NCBI GenBank assembly: GCA_029936515.1
Contig: JAPYSK010000005.1
Span: 1 to 47,521 of the forward strand
Length of the DNA stretch: 47,521 bases
Source of the DNA: Candidatus Thioglobus sp.
Lineage (GTDB): Bacteria > Pseudomonadota > Gammaproteobacteria > PS1 > Pseudothioglobaceae
Direction of reading: 5' to 3'
Part shown: in pieces, positions 36,533-47,072 of the stretch
Layout: every line of letters begins with the position of its first letter
Numbering within the stretch: the stretch's first letter is position 1
The notes under the pieces: generated by a model
Database searches by the model: none
Seen by the model: the letters and a program-made list of their open reading frames with translations, nothing else
What the model was told of the DNA's origin: nothing
Position numbers and translations under genes: made by a program

Positions 36533-38765
36533 TATTGAATTTGAAATTGATGGCAAACTAGTTAACGCTAATCAAGGTGATTCTATTATCTCAATTGCTG
36601 ACAGAGAGGGGATAGATGTTCCTCGTTTTTGTTACCATAAAAAGTTATCAGTTGCTGCAAACTGCAGAATGTGCCTAGTAGATATTGAAGGTAATCCTAA
36701 AGCACAGCCTGCTTGCTCTACACCTGTAGCAAATGGTATGAAAATTTATACCAAAAACGATAAAGCAAAGAATGCACAAAAGGCAGTGATGGAGTTTTTA
36801 CTAATTAATCATCCACTTGACTGCCCAATTTGTGATCAGGGTGGCGAGTGCGAACTCCAAGATGTTGCAATGGATTATGGCTCTGATGTATCAAAGTTTA
36901 ATGAAGGTAAGCGCATAGTTGCAGATAAAGGCATTGGCGCATTGATTCAAACGGACATGACTCGATGTATTCATTGCACTAGATGCGTTCGTTTTGGCGC
37001 TGAAGTTGCAGGTATTGTTGAGATGGGGCTAACTGGTAGGGGTGAAGATGTAAAAATTGAACCTTTCCTAACTGAAGGCATCCAGTCCGAACTCTCTGGA
37101 AATATGATTGATGTCTGCCCAGTAGGCGCTCTGACTTCGAAGCCTTTTAGGTATGAGGCTAGAACTTGGCAAATGAATGCCATTCAAAGTATTGCAAGGC
37201 ATGATCTGGTAGGGTCAAATATTTATACTCAAACCTATAGAGGTAAGGTTAAAAGAGTCGTTGCAAGAGATAATGAGGTAGTTAATGAGACTTGGATTTC
37301 TGACCGTGATCGTTTTTCATATGAAGGCTTAAATCATGAAAGCCGGTCCTTAAGTCCTAAGATTAAAAAGAACAATGAGTGGCAGGATGTGAGCTGGGAA
37401 GTAGCTCTTGATTTTGCTGTAAGTGGTTTGAAGGAAAATACACAAATGCCGAGTCAATTTGGTGTATTAGCTTCAAAACACTCTACACTTGAGGAATTTT
37501 ATTTACTGCAAAAGCTGACTCGAAGTTTTGGCTCAGAAAATATTGATTACCGATTAGATAAAGCAGATCTTAGTATAGATAACTCTTTGTCTTCAACTAT
37601 CACTCTAGCTGAGTTAGAGTCAATAGACCACGCTTTAATTGTTAATTCATACTTACGATTAGAACAGCCAATGATTAATCATCGCATAAGAAAAGCAACA
37701 CTGAGTGGTGCCTCTGTAAATACGATTAATATTAAAAAGTTTGATTTTAATTATGGAATTTCTTTGGAGGTATTGTCTGCGCCTCAAAGAACTGTTTCAA
37801 TGCTTCAGTCTGTTTTAAAGTCTTTACATGAGAAGACTAGAACGACTTTACCAAAATATTTATCTAAGACCAAAACTGATGTAACTCACAATAAGATTGC
37901 TGATGACCTAATCGCTGCTGAAAATCCAGTAATTATTTTAGGTGAGCATATAAATAGCAATCCCTCTTCTTCAAATGTTGTAGGCCTTATTTCTGAAATT
38001 GCAGCTTTATCCAATGCAAAAATCGCTAATTTAAGTCTCACTGGTAACTCACTTTCTGCAGAGAGAGTTGGCTTTAAGCCTGCCAACGGTGGGAGTGATG
38101 TAACTTCGATGCTTTCAGGCGATACTAAGTCATTTTTGTTAATGGATGTTGATCCTAACTATGACTTTATCAGCTCCAAGTTGGCGACTGATACTTTTAA
38201 TAAAAAAAATGTATTTGTTGTTTCACTTAATAGTTTTGAGGATGAACAAACACTTTCTAGCGCGGATGTTATATTGCCTTTAGCATGTTTTTATGAAAGC
38301 TCTGGAACCCACATTAATTTTGATGGCGTAGCGCAATCATTCAGTGCTTCTGTTTCAAGTCCCGGTGATTCAAAGCCTGGTTGGAAAATTATAAAGGTAC
38401 TTGCAGACTTGTTAGGATTTGAAGGTTTCGACTATACCGATTCAAGCCAAGTGGCTGATGATGCTCTTTCAATTGATATTACTGTTGATAACAATAGTGA
38501 AGTAAACATAGAAGTATCTGAAGATTCTCAAGTTACTGCTCATTGGCAGAATTCACCTTACGCTTCTGATGCCATTACTAGAAAAGCTAAAGCTCTTCAA
38601 GAAACCCAAATTGGAAAGATCAATGATGCATTTGTTTCTGATTTAACAGCAAAAGAGCTAAAACTTTCAGAAGGTGATTTGTATCATGGAGTACCTGTTT
38701 CTATTAATGATTCAGTTGCAGAAGGTTGCGTGTTTGTTCATACTTATCAATCGAGACAAGGCTAG
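36525..38765 (+). CDS. nuoG: NADH-quinone oxidoreductase subunit G
   Basis: A 746-residue subunit from the ATG at 36525 ([11 protein letters not shown]). A longer frame from 36483 would lie within nuoF and was rejected. The N1b 2Fe-2S site is Cys36, Cys47, Cys50 and Cys64. N5 uses His96 with Cys100, Cys103 and Cys109, and N4 uses Cys148, Cys151, Cys154 and Cys198. A molybdopterin-oxidoreductase-like domain without cofactor follows. The extra N7 cluster cysteines of E. coli NuoG were not seen. The C-terminal half is the most divergent part, as usual. Confidence 0.96.
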   Translation: MVDIEFEIDGKLVNANQGDSIISIADREGIDVPRFCYHKKLSVAANCRMCLVDIEGNPKAQPACSTPVANGMKIYTKNDKAKNAQKAVMEFLLINHPLDCPICDQGGECELQDVAMDYGSDVSKFNEGKRIVADKGIGALIQTDMTRCIHCTRCVRFGAEVAGIVEMGLTGRGEDVKIEPFLTEGIQSELSGNMIDVCPVGALTSKPFRYEARTWQMNAIQSIARHDLVGSNIYTQTYRGKVKRVVARDNEVVNETWISDRDRFSYEGLNHESRSLSPKIKKNNEWQDVSWEVALDFAVSGLKENTQMPSQFGVLASKHSTLEEFYLLQKLTRSFGSENIDYRLDKADLSIDNSLSSTITLAELESIDHALIVNSYLRLEQPMINHRIRKATLSGASVNTINIKKFDFNYGISLEVLSAPQRTVSMLQSVLKSLHEKTRTTLPKYLSKTKTDVTHNKIADDLIAAENPVIILGEHINSNPSSSNVVGLISEIAALSNAKIANLSLTGNSLSAERVGFKPANGGSDVTSMLSGDTKSFLLMDVDPNYDFISSKLATDTFNKKNVFVVSLNSFEDEQTLSSADVILPLACFYESSGTHINFDGVAQSFSASVSSPGDSKPGWKIIKVLADLLGFEGFDYTDSSQVADDALSIDITVDNNSEVNIEVSEDSQVTAHWQNSPYASDAITRKAKALQETQIGKINDAFVSDLTAKELKLSEGDLYHGVPVSINDSVAEGCVFVHTYQSRQG

Positions 38766-38777
38766 GGAGTATTGACT

Positions 38778-39845
38778 ATGTGGCAATCATTCGTAGACAG
38801 CATCCATCAACTAATCCCTTGGTTTGACGGCGGATTAGCAGTAATAGTGATTATTTTAATTAAGGGTGTAGCTCTTATTTTTCCATTAATCATTATGATG
38901 GCGTATATGACCTATGCAGAGCGAAAGGTTATTGGTTTTATGCAGCTTAGAATTGGTCCAAATCGAGTCGGACCGCATGGGTTATTGCAGCCATTTGCAG
39001 ATGTTTTTAAAATGATGTTTAAGGAAATTATTTTTCCTTCTAAGTCGAATATTTATCTATTTCTTTTAGCCCCTGTTCTGGCTTTTGTGCCTGCAGTTGC
39101 TGTTTGGGCAGTTGTTCCTCTAGGAGAAGGTTTCTATATTGCTAATCTTGATGTGAGCTTGCTTTATGTTATGGCGATAGGCTCAGTTGGCGTATATGGT
39201 ATTGTTCTTGCAGGATGGGCATCTAACTCGAAGTACCCACTCATAGGAGCATTGAGAAGTACCGCACTCCTGATTTCTTATGAGCTTGTGATTGGTTTCG
39301 TTCTTGTTACAGTGGTAATGATTGCGAGTTCTGTTAATTTAAATACGGTAGTGGCAAAGCAGGCTGGGGGAATTTTGAATTGGTATTGGATACCTCTCTT
39401 TCCAATGATGATAGTATTTTGGATAGGCGCTTTAGTCGAAACAAATCGAGCTCCATTTGACGTTGTAGAGGGGGAGTCAGAAATTGTTGGCGGTACTCAT
39501 GTTGAGTACTCCGGAATGCCTTTTGCTTTATTCTTTATGGCTGAATATTTCAACATGATTTTTATGGCTATGTTGGCAGTTCTATTGTTTTTCGGTGGCT
39601 GGCACTCGCCATTTGAAGGCATACCTTACCTTGAAGGTTGGTTTGAATTTGTGCCAGATTTATTTTGGTTGTTAGTAAAGATGAGCTTCTTTTTATTCCT
39701 TTACTTTTGGATCCGTGCTTCTTTTCCAAGGTTTAGGTATGACCAGATTATGCGCTTATGTTGGAAGATTTTCTTACCCTTGACAATTGTGTGGATCTTT
39801 GTGGTTGCATTGATGACACAGCTTCATATAGGGCCTTGGTTTTAA
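38778..39845 (+). CDS. nuoH: NADH-quinone oxidoreductase subunit H
   Basis: A 355-residue membrane subunit with about eight helices. Family motifs are YAERKVIGFMQLRIGPNRVGP and the EGESEIVGGTHVEYSG loop, which shapes the quinone channel. The ATG at 38778 has a good AGGGAG ribosome-binding site at 38764-38769, so I prefer it over the TTG two codons upstream. It joins the peripheral arm to the proton-pumping arm. Confidence 0.97.
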   Translation: MWQSFVDSIHQLIPWFDGGLAVIVIILIKGVALIFPLIIMMAYMTYAERKVIGFMQLRIGPNRVGPHGLLQPFADVFKMMFKEIIFPSKSNIYLFLLAPVLAFVPAVAVWAVVPLGEGFYIANLDVSLLYVMAIGSVGVYGIVLAGWASNSKYPLIGALRSTALLISYELVIGFVLVTVVMIASSVNLNTVVAKQAGGILNWYWIPLFPMMIVFWIGALVETNRAPFDVVEGESEIVGGTHVEYSGMPFALFFMAEYFNMIFMAMLAVLLFFGGWHSPFEGIPYLEGWFEFVPDLFWLLVKMSFFLFLYFWIRASFPRFRYDQIMRLCWKIFLPLTIVWIFVVALMTQLHIGPWF

Positions 39846-39857
39846 GGAGAAAGAGAT

Positions 39858-40349
39858 ATGATAAAAAAAGTCAAAAAAATAGTAAAAGATTTTGGTTTAG
39901 GTGAGCTTAGGTCAGGCCTTAAGGTCACTGGTAAAGAATTTATAAATAATAATATTACTGTTCAGTTCCCTGAAGAGCGAACCCCTATTTCACCCAGATT
40001 TAGAGGTTTGCATGCGCTTCGTCGATACCCAAATGGAGAAGAAAGGTGTATTGCATGTAAGCTTTGTGAAGCTGTATGTCCAGCAAATGCTATCACTATT
40101 GAATCAGAAGCGCGAGAAGACGGTACGCGAAGAACAACGCAGTACGATATTGATTTATTTAAATGTATCTTTTGTGGTTTTTGTGAAGAGGCATGTCCAG
40201 TTGATGCAATTGTAGAAACGCATATATTTGATTACGCATTTGAATCAAGAGAAGGAAGCATTATTGATAAAAAAAGTTTGCTAGCTATAGGTAATGAGAA
40301 TGAAAAAGCGATCAGTAAAGCTAGACTTGAAGATTCTAAATATAAGTAA
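39858..40349 (+). CDS. nuoI: NADH-quinone oxidoreductase subunit I
   Basis: A 163-residue ferredoxin-like subunit with two 4Fe-4S sites (N6a and N6b): Cys64, Cys67, Cys70, Cys74 ([12 protein letters not shown]) and Cys103, Cys106, Cys109, Cys113 ([12 protein letters not shown]). It relays electrons from NuoG to NuoB. It is preceded by an AAGGAG ribosome-binding site overlapping the end of nuoH. Confidence 0.98.
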   Translation: MIKKVKKIVKDFGLGELRSGLKVTGKEFINNNITVQFPEERTPISPRFRGLHALRRYPNGEERCIACKLCEAVCPANAITIESEAREDGTRRTTQYDIDLFKCIFCGFCEEACPVDAIVETHIFDYAFESREGSIIDKKSLLAIGNENEKAISKARLEDSKYK

Positions 40350-40358
40350 TAGTTAACT

Positions 40359-40973
40359 ATGGAATTTACATCAGTTTTATTTTATATTTTTTCCTTTTTC
40401 TTTGTCACTAGTGCAGTGATGATGATTACTGCACGAAATACTGCAAAGGCCGCTTTGTTATTAATATTAACGTTTTTTAGTGCTGCTAGTTTGTGGTTAC
40501 TGCTTGAGGCTGAGTTTTTAGCAATCACACTTATTTTGATTTATGTTGGCGCCGTTATGGTGTTATTTATGTTTGTTATTAAGATGCTCGATACTGATAA
40601 GTCGACCCTACGGGCTCAGTTCACTCGCTACCTACCTTTAGGAATTTTTGTTTCTATAGTTGTTATTGCGCAGATGGTGTTGGTTCTTAACGCTGGACAG
40701 TTTGATTTAGAGGTGATAGGGGTTCCCGAAAGACATGACGCTTCATACAGTAATATTACAGCTATTGCTGAGCAACTATATACTGTTTATGTTTACCCTT
40801 TTGAATTGGCAGCAATTCTTCTCTTAATTGCAATTATTGCAGCAATTACACTCGTTCATAGGAATCAACTTAGAAGTAAAAAACAAAATATTTCTGAGCA
40901 AGTCAATGTTCAGGCTAAAGATAGAATGAGGTTTGCTTCGATAAAGCCTAAATCATCTAAGGAGTCAAAATGA
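40359..40973 (+). CDS. nuoJ: NADH-quinone oxidoreductase subunit J
   Basis: A 204-residue membrane subunit with five predicted helices. The conserved [18 protein letters not shown] segment (third helix, with the family's pi-bulge tyrosine region) is clear. It takes part in coupling quinone chemistry to proton pumping. A basic, hydrophilic C-terminal tail ends the protein. It overlaps nuoK by four bases. Confidence 0.96.
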   Translation: MEFTSVLFYIFSFFFVTSAVMMITARNTAKAALLLILTFFSAASLWLLLEAEFLAITLILIYVGAVMVLFMFVIKMLDTDKSTLRAQFTRYLPLGIFVSIVVIAQMVLVLNAGQFDLEVIGVPERHDASYSNITAIAEQLYTVYVYPFELAAILLLIAIIAAITLVHRNQLRSKKQNISEQVNVQAKDRMRFASIKPKSSKESK

Positions 40974-41275
40974 TCGCTCTATCTGATTATCTGATTTTAA
41001 GTTCTATCGTTTTCTGTATAGGGCTTGCAGGAATATTTATAAATAGAACAAACATCATTATGTTGTTGATGTGTGTTGAGCTAATTTTGGCAGCTGTTAA
41101 TACTAATTTTATTGCTTTTTCATACTTCAGCGGAGATCTTGCTGGGCAAATATTTGTATTCTTTATTTTGACAGTAGCCGCTGCAGAAGTGGCTATAGGT
41201 CTTGCTATTTTGACCTTGATGTTTAGAAGTCGTGGCTCGATTGATATTGACGTAACTAACACTTTGAAAGGATAG
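40970..41275 (+). CDS. nuoK: NADH-quinone oxidoreductase subunit K
   Basis: A 101-residue membrane subunit with three helices. The two buried glutamates needed for proton transfer are seen in [14 protein letters not shown] and in [11 protein letters not shown]. It is MrpC-related. Its ATG overlaps the nuoJ stop, and nuoL begins two bases after its stop. Confidence 0.97.
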   Translation: MIALSDYLILSSIVFCIGLAGIFINRTNIIMLLMCVELILAAVNTNFIAFSYFSGDLAGQIFVFFILTVAAAEVAIGLAILTLMFRSRGSIDIDVTNTLKG

Positions 41276-41277
41276 TT

Positions 41278-43239
41278 ATGCTTAATACTTATTTGACAAT
41301 TGTACTTGCACCTTTAATAGGGTCAATCGTTGTTGGGCTTGCCGGTAATAGACTAGGAAGAACATTATCTCATTCAATTACTATTCTAGGCGTTACTATC
41401 TCAACAGTTCTTTCTCTTTATGTTTTTAATCATCATGTGCTTAATGAGGGAGAGATTTTTAATCAAAATATTTATACATGGATGCAAATTGGCGGGCTTA
41501 ATATTAGCTTTGGTTTTCTTGTTGATAATTTAACTTCTGTAATGCTTGTAGTTGTTTCATTTGTTTCATTAATGGTTCATATTTATACAATTGGCTATAT
41601 GCATGAGGATGAGGGTTACACTAAATTCTTTAGCTATATTTCCCTCTTTACCTTTGCCATGTTTACACTGGTAATGTCTAATAACTTTATGCAGTTATTT
41701 TTTGGTTGGGAGGCTGTCGGACTTGTTTCATATCTTCTAATTGGATTTTGGCATCATAAGGAGTCTGCTATTGAAGCCAACTTAAAAGCTTTTATTGTAA
41801 ACCGGGTTGGTGACTTTGGTTTTCTTTTAGGTATCGCGTTGATTCTGATGTTCTTTGGGACCCTTGACTATGCAGAAACATTTAGTCAAAAAGACCAAAT
41901 TATTGGACTAACTTTGTTTGGTGATTTTTCTGCTATAACGGTAGTTTGCTTACTTCTTTTTGTTGGCGCAATGGGTAAGTCAGCTCAGGTGCCCCTGCAT
42001 GTATGGCTCCCAGGCTCGATGGAAGGACCTACTCCAATTTCAGCTCTAATTCACGCAGCAACCATGGTAACTGCTGGAATCTTTATGGTTTCACGTATGT
42101 CTCCATTATTTGAGTTAAGTGATGTTGCTCTAACAGTGGTGATGATTATAGGTGCAATCACTGCCTTATTTATGGGTTTATTAGGCATTGTTCAAAATGA
42201 TATTAAAAAAGTTGTAGCATACTCAACCCTTTCTCAACTAGGTTATATGACTGTTGCGTTAGGCGTTAGTGCATACTCTGTTGCAATTTTTCATTTGATG
42301 ACTCATGCGTTTTTTAAGGCACTACTTTTTTTAGCTGCCGGCTCCGTTATCGTTGCCCTTCATCACGAACAAGATATTCGAAAAATGGGCGGTCTTAGAA
42401 AGAAAATGCCAATAACTTACATTACCTCACTATTAGGAACTTTGGCGTTGATTGGTTTTCCTGGATTTGCAGGTTTCTATTCAAAAGATATGATTATTGA
42501 GGCTGTTCATTACTCAGAACTGCCATTTTCTGGATGGGTGTACTTTGCTGTTGTTTTGGGCGTTTTTATTACTGCCTTTTATAGTATGAGACTTTTATTT
42601 TTAGTTTTTCATGGAGAATCAAGAGTAGATAAACATACTGAAGAACATCTGCATGAGACAGCGCCATCTATTACAGTGCCTTTGATATTGCTTGCAATAC
42701 CATCCGTAGTCATTGGATATTTTACAATTGAGCCGATGCTTTTTGGTGGATGGTTGGACAATGGAATCTATATTGATACATCTCATGAGTCAGTAGCAAA
42801 GCTTAAACATCACTTTCACTCTGCATTTTCACTTATTTCTCACTCTGTTATGACACTTCCATTCTGGATGATGGTAGGTGGGATCGCCACAGCTTGGTTA
42901 TTTTCTTTATACAGAACGGAGTGGGCGGACGTCATTCAAAGAAGATTTAAACGTATAAATTATGTATTAGTTTCATTGTATGGTTTTGATAGGTTTAATG
43001 AAATTATCTTTGTTCGTGGTGCGTTAAAGCTTGGTAACTTATTGTGGAAAATTTCAGATATGGCAATTATTGACCAACTATTAGTTAATGGCAGTGCAAG
43101 GTTTGCACGTTTTGTAGGTTCCTTTATTCGCCCAGTTCAAACTGGGTATGTCTACCATTACGCATTTTTTATGATTATAAGTTTGATGCTTGTATTGGGA
43201 TGGGTTCTCGTTGCATCTGATTATTCATTTTATAGTTAG
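41278..43239 (+). CDS. nuoL: NADH-quinone oxidoreductase subunit L
   Basis: A 653-residue antiporter-like subunit at the far end of the membrane arm. The conserved FFGWEAVGLVSYLLIGFW segment holds the key glutamate, and GKSAQVPLHVWLPGSMEGPTP holds the key lysine of the proton path. The long amphipathic lateral helix at the C-terminus is expected from residue 530 on. Length matches the family. Confidence 0.97.
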   Translation: MLNTYLTIVLAPLIGSIVVGLAGNRLGRTLSHSITILGVTISTVLSLYVFNHHVLNEGEIFNQNIYTWMQIGGLNISFGFLVDNLTSVMLVVVSFVSLMVHIYTIGYMHEDEGYTKFFSYISLFTFAMFTLVMSNNFMQLFFGWEAVGLVSYLLIGFWHHKESAIEANLKAFIVNRVGDFGFLLGIALILMFFGTLDYAETFSQKDQIIGLTLFGDFSAITVVCLLLFVGAMGKSAQVPLHVWLPGSMEGPTPISALIHAATMVTAGIFMVSRMSPLFELSDVALTVVMIIGAITALFMGLLGIVQNDIKKVVAYSTLSQLGYMTVALGVSAYSVAIFHLMTHAFFKALLFLAAGSVIVALHHEQDIRKMGGLRKKMPITYITSLLGTLALIGFPGFAGFYSKDMIIEAVHYSELPFSGWVYFAVVLGVFITAFYSMRLLFLVFHGESRVDKHTEEHLHETAPSITVPLILLAIPSVVIGYFTIEPMLFGGWLDNGIYIDTSHESVAKLKHHFHSAFSLISHSVMTLPFWMMVGGIATAWLFSLYRTEWADVIQRRFKRINYVLVSLYGFDRFNEIIFVRGALKLGNLLWKISDMAIIDQLLVNGSARFARFVGSFIRPVQTGYVYHYAFFMIISLMLVLGWVLVASDYSFYS

Positions 43240-43248
43240 GATATTAGT

Positions 43249-44796
43249 ATGGATTCATTACTAAGTTTATTGATTTGGTTTCCCATTCTAGGTGCTGTCC
43301 TGGTTCTATTAATAGGCAATAATAGAATTGCTATTGCTCGCTGGGTTAGTGTTTTTATTTCTATATTAGTTTTTGTTTTATCAGTAAATTTATTCCTAGA
43401 TTTTGACACTTCGACTTCTGCAATGCAGTTTGTTGAAAAGGCTAGCTGGATAGGCCAATTTAATGTCTTTTATCATTTAGGTATCGATGGCATTTCCATG
43501 CCACTTATTATTCTCACTACCTTCTCAACAGTATTGGTTATTATTGCTGGTTGGGAAGTAATAAAAAATAGAGTAGCTGATTATATGGCTGCTTTCTTAA
43601 TGATGGAAGGTCTCATTATTGGTGTTTTTTCATCAATGGATTCTATGCTGTTTTATGTTTTTTGGGAGGCATCACTCATACCAATGCTTCTTATCATAGG
43701 CGTTTGGGGTGGACAAAATCGTGTCTATGCTTCAATTAAATTCTTTTTGTACACTTTCTTGGGCTCTGTTTTCATGTTAGTTTCTCTCATCTATATGTAC
43801 AATTTAAGTGGGTCATTTGCTATTGCTGATATGTACACTTTGCCTCTCACGTTGACTCAACAGAGTTGGATTTTTTGGGCTTTTTTCTTGGCTTTCGCAG
43901 TCAAAGTTCCAATGTTTCCTGTACATACTTGGCTTCCAGATGCACACGTCCAAGCACCAACAGGTGGTTCCGTTATTCTTGCGGCCATTATGCTTAAAAT
44001 GGGAGGCTATGGTTTTTTCCGCTTCTCACTTCCTATTACGCCTGACGCTTCATCTTCATTTGCTACTGTTGTGATAATTCTTTCATTGATTGCAATTGTC
44101 TATATCGGTTTTGTTGCTCTAGTTCAAAAAGATATGAAGAAGCTAATTGCATACTCATCTATTTCACATATGGGCTTTGTTACTCTTGGTGTATTTGTGG
44201 TATTTTCGATTATGAAAATGGGTGCTGATGGTCAACTTGTTTCTATTAATGGTTCAAGTATTGAAAGTGCTTACCTTGGTTTAGAGGGTGCGATGATTCA
44301 AATGATTTCACATGGATTTATATCAGCAGCTATGTTCTTGGTAGTTGGTGTTCTATATGATCGACTTCACTCTAGAGAAATTTCTACCTATGGGGGCGTG
44401 ATAAATTCGATGCCTAAATTTACAGGGTTTGCTGTCCTCTTTGCATTGGCAAATGCCGGCTTACCAGGAACATCTGGTTTTGTAGGAGAATTTATGGTTA
44501 TTCTTGGCGCATTGCAGGCTAACTTTTGGTTTGCATTTTTGGCTGCTACGACATTAATTATTGGAGCAGCATATACATTATGGATGGTTAAACGTGTTTT
44601 TTGGGGGCCAATTAATAACCCTGATGTAAGTACTTTGAGTGACATAAATACCAGAGAATTATGTATTTTTGCAATTCTAGCAACAGCAGTATTATTAATG
44701 GGTTTGTATCCTCAACCAGTAATTGAGGTAATGCATGCTTCAGTTATTAATCTACTAGAACAAGCACTTACTACTAAACTACCAGTTTCATTATGA
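43249..44796 (+). CDS. nuoM: NADH-quinone oxidoreductase subunit M
   Basis: A 515-residue antiporter-like membrane subunit. The proton-path glutamate lies in FYVFWEASLIPMLLIIGVWGG and the lysine in FAVKVPMFPVHTWLPDAHVQAPT. About fourteen membrane helices are evident. It overlaps nuoN by four bases (ATGA). Confidence 0.97.
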   Translation: MDSLLSLLIWFPILGAVLVLLIGNNRIAIARWVSVFISILVFVLSVNLFLDFDTSTSAMQFVEKASWIGQFNVFYHLGIDGISMPLIILTTFSTVLVIIAGWEVIKNRVADYMAAFLMMEGLIIGVFSSMDSMLFYVFWEASLIPMLLIIGVWGGQNRVYASIKFFLYTFLGSVFMLVSLIYMYNLSGSFAIADMYTLPLTLTQQSWIFWAFFLAFAVKVPMFPVHTWLPDAHVQAPTGGSVILAAIMLKMGGYGFFRFSLPITPDASSSFATVVIILSLIAIVYIGFVALVQKDMKKLIAYSSISHMGFVTLGVFVVFSIMKMGADGQLVSINGSSIESAYLGLEGAMIQMISHGFISAAMFLVVGVLYDRLHSREISTYGGVINSMPKFTGFAVLFALANAGLPGTSGFVGEFMVILGALQANFWFAFLAATTLIIGAAYTLWMVKRVFWGPINNPDVSTLSDINTRELCIFAILATAVLLMGLYPQPVIEVMHASVINLLEQALTTKLPVSL

Positions 44797-46241
44797 TGAA
44801 TTTTCAATTTAATGTTTCAGAACTAATTTTCGTCTTGCCAGAGTTGTTTCTGTTAAGTGCTATATCAATAATTTTATTATTTGATTTATTTGCAAGTGAG
44901 CGTTTGAAGCCTCTCACTTATTACTTAACACAACTGGCACTTATCATTACAGGTTGGTTGGCGTTTGATTTAATTGGTGAAAGTGCGATAATTTTTAGTG
45001 GCACTTTTGTTCTTGATACTATGGGCTCAACCTTTAAGGTTTTCATAATGGGCTTTGCAATCATTGCCCTTGTGTACACCCGCCATTACCTTAAAGCACA
45101 CGAACTACTTAGAAATGAATATTTTATTCTTGCGCTGATGTCGATTTTAGGAATGATGGTAATGGTTTCTGGACATAGCCTTCTTACTTTATATATGGGT
45201 CTAGAAATAATGTCGTTGTCCTTGTATGCACTTATTGCTTCAGCACGAGACCGTGCTGTTGCAATTGAAGCTGCTCTTAAGTATTTTGTTTTAGGGGCAA
45301 TTGCATCCGGACTATTACTCTATGGAATGTCAATGATCTACGGCATAACTGGTAGCTTAGATATTGCCCAAATTTCAAACTTTGCAAGGGCTTCTACTCT
45401 TGCATCTCAACAAACCTTAATTCTTAATTTTGGATTGGTTTTCTTAGTTATTGGTGTTGCCTTTAAGCTTGGTGCAGTTCCTTTTCATATGTGGGTTCCT
45501 GACGTATATCAGGGTTCACCAACTTCGGTCACAATGTTTCTATCAACTGTTCCAAAAATAGCAGCTATAGCTTTACTAATTCGTTTATTAATTGATGGTT
45601 TAGGTGATTTGCAGCATTATTGGTCAGATTTATTGATGATTATTGCAGTGCTATCGATTGCACTTGGATCCTTAGTTGCATTGATGCAATCAAACATTAA
45701 GCGAATGCTTGCTTATTCAACAATTTCACATATTGGATTTGTGCTGTTAGGTTTTGTTACTGGCGTAGTTGAAGGTTATGGCGCGGCAGTGTTTTATGTA
45801 TTGGTTTACATATTGATGAGTTTGGCTGCTTTTGGCTCTATCATAGTTCTTAATAAAAATGGTTTTGAGGCTGATCAGATTTCTGATTATCAAGGTCTAA
45901 GTAAGCACTCCCCATGGTTTGCATTAATTATTTTAGTGGTGATGCTCTCAATGGCTGGCGTTCCACCATTTATAGGTTTTTACTCCAAGCTATTCATTCT
46001 CCAACAAGTTATTGCAGAAGGTTATATAATTCTTGCTGTAATTGCTGTTGTATTTGCTGTTATAAGCGCTTACTATTATCTACAAATTATCAAAACAATG
46101 TATTTCGATGATGCCGATAAAGAGATAACTGTTTCTGCTCCATTAGATATGCGAGTTGTACTTTCTATTAATGGAATTCTCATTTTATTGGTTGGTTTAA
46201 TGCCAAGTTTTTGGATGAGCCTATCTGTTTCATTATTCTGA
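44793..46241 (+). CDS. nuoN: NADH-quinone oxidoreductase subunit N
   Basis: A 482-residue antiporter-like subunit and last gene of the complex I operon. Motifs are LYMGLEIMSLSLYAL (glutamate), FKLGAVPFHMWVPDVYQGSPT (lysine) and SMAGVPPFIGFYSK. Two ATG codons stand at the start; the first overlaps the nuoM stop. No convincing terminator follows: a T-run at 46243-46248 has no stem before it. Confidence 0.97.
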   Translation: MMNFQFNVSELIFVLPELFLLSAISIILLFDLFASERLKPLTYYLTQLALIITGWLAFDLIGESAIIFSGTFVLDTMGSTFKVFIMGFAIIALVYTRHYLKAHELLRNEYFILALMSILGMMVMVSGHSLLTLYMGLEIMSLSLYALIASARDRAVAIEAALKYFVLGAIASGLLLYGMSMIYGITGSLDIAQISNFARASTLASQQTLILNFGLVFLVIGVAFKLGAVPFHMWVPDVYQGSPTSVTMFLSTVPKIAAIALLIRLLIDGLGDLQHYWSDLLMIIAVLSIALGSLVALMQSNIKRMLAYSTISHIGFVLLGFVTGVVEGYGAAVFYVLVYILMSLAAFGSIIVLNKNGFEADQISDYQGLSKHSPWFALIILVVMLSMAGVPPFIGFYSKLFILQQVIAEGYIILAVIAVVFAVISAYYYLQIIKTMYFDDADKEITVSAPLDMRVVLSINGILILLVGLMPSFWMSLSVSLF

Positions 46242-46272
46242 GTTTTTTAAAAAGTTTTATGTAAATTTTCTG

Positions 46273-46278
46273 TAGAAT
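46273..46278 (+). promoter_or_regulatory. Candidate -10 box for the glycerophosphodiesterase gene
   Basis: TAGAAT, directly preceded by TG, ends six bases before the ATG at 46285. Transcription from it would start at or near the A of the ATG and give a leaderless mRNA. No clear -35 is visible. Confidence 0.35.
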
Positions 46279-46284
46279 GACTCC

Positions 46285-46992
46285 ATGATTATTGCACATC
46301 GTGGCGTTTCATTTGATCTGCCAGAAAACTCTCTACCTGCTTTTAATATTTCATGGAATCATGCTGCTGATGGTATAGAGGGTGACTTTCATCTAACCAA
46401 GGATGGCGCTATAGTTTGTATTCATGATGAAGATACTAGGCGAGTCTGCAAGCAAAACTTAATTGTTCGTGATTCTACTCTCAAAGAATTAAAAGCATTA
46501 GATCTAGACTATAAAGGCACTGAATATCTTCAAATAAAAATTCCTACACTGGCTGAAGTGCTTGAAATTTTGCCTGATGGCAAAAAAATATTTATTGAAG
46601 TCAAGTGCGGTAGTGAAATTGTAAAACCCTTGCTCGGTGAGCTTTCTCGCTCAAAGCTTAACTCAAATGATGCTGTAATTATTTCTTTTGATGAGGAAGT
46701 GATTAAAGAATTTAAACTAATAGCACCTAACTATAGATCACTCTTACTATATTCTTATGAAGCGGGATGTAATATTAATAATTTAATTGATGTAATGCGT
46801 AATATTAAGGCAGATGGTCTCAGCACGGATAATGAACTTTCTAAAACTTTAGTTGAGCAGACTATCAATGCTGGGTTTGAATATCACTCTTGGACAATAG
46901 ATAGTATTCATGTTGCTCAAAAATTAATAAATTGGGGCTCGTCCTCAATTACAACTAATAAGCCGGGACATTTAATTCAACAGCTTTCCTGA
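46285..46992 (+). CDS. Glycerophosphodiester phosphodiesterase family protein
   Basis: A 235-residue GDPD-family barrel. The catalytic HRG is at residues 4-6, followed by PENSLPAF, the metal-binding pair in EGDFHLTKDG and the second catalytic His in CIHDEDTRR. A late FIEVK carries another metal ligand. No signal peptide is seen, so it should be cytoplasmic, like UgpQ of E. coli, releasing glycerol 3-phosphate and an alcohol from phospholipid head-group diesters. No ugp transport genes are near. It lies 43 bases after nuoN. Confidence 0.9.
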   Translation: MIIAHRGVSFDLPENSLPAFNISWNHAADGIEGDFHLTKDGAIVCIHDEDTRRVCKQNLIVRDSTLKELKALDLDYKGTEYLQIKIPTLAEVLEILPDGKKIFIEVKCGSEIVKPLLGELSRSKLNSNDAVIISFDEEVIKEFKLIAPNYRSLLLYSYEAGCNINNLIDVMRNIKADGLSTDNELSKTLVEQTINAGFEYHSWTIDSIHVAQKLINWGSSSITTNKPGHLIQQLS

Positions 46993-47008
46993 TGGAAAAA
47001 TATAGTTC

Positions 47009-47038
47009 TTGACGATAACTCTTAATGGGTTATAAAAT
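47009..47038 (+). promoter_or_regulatory. Sigma-70-type promoter for the EamA/DMT transporter gene
   Basis: TTGACG (47009-47014) is followed after 16 bases by TATAAA (47031-47036), or after 18 bases by TAAAAT (47033-47038). This is the best complete -35/-10 pair in the window. It gives a leader of about 30 bases before the ATG at 47073, with GAAGG at 47053-47057 as a possible ribosome-binding site, a little far from the start. Confidence 0.6.
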
Positions 47039-47072
47039 GCAGGCTTTCATTTGAAGGCAATTTATATTTTCA

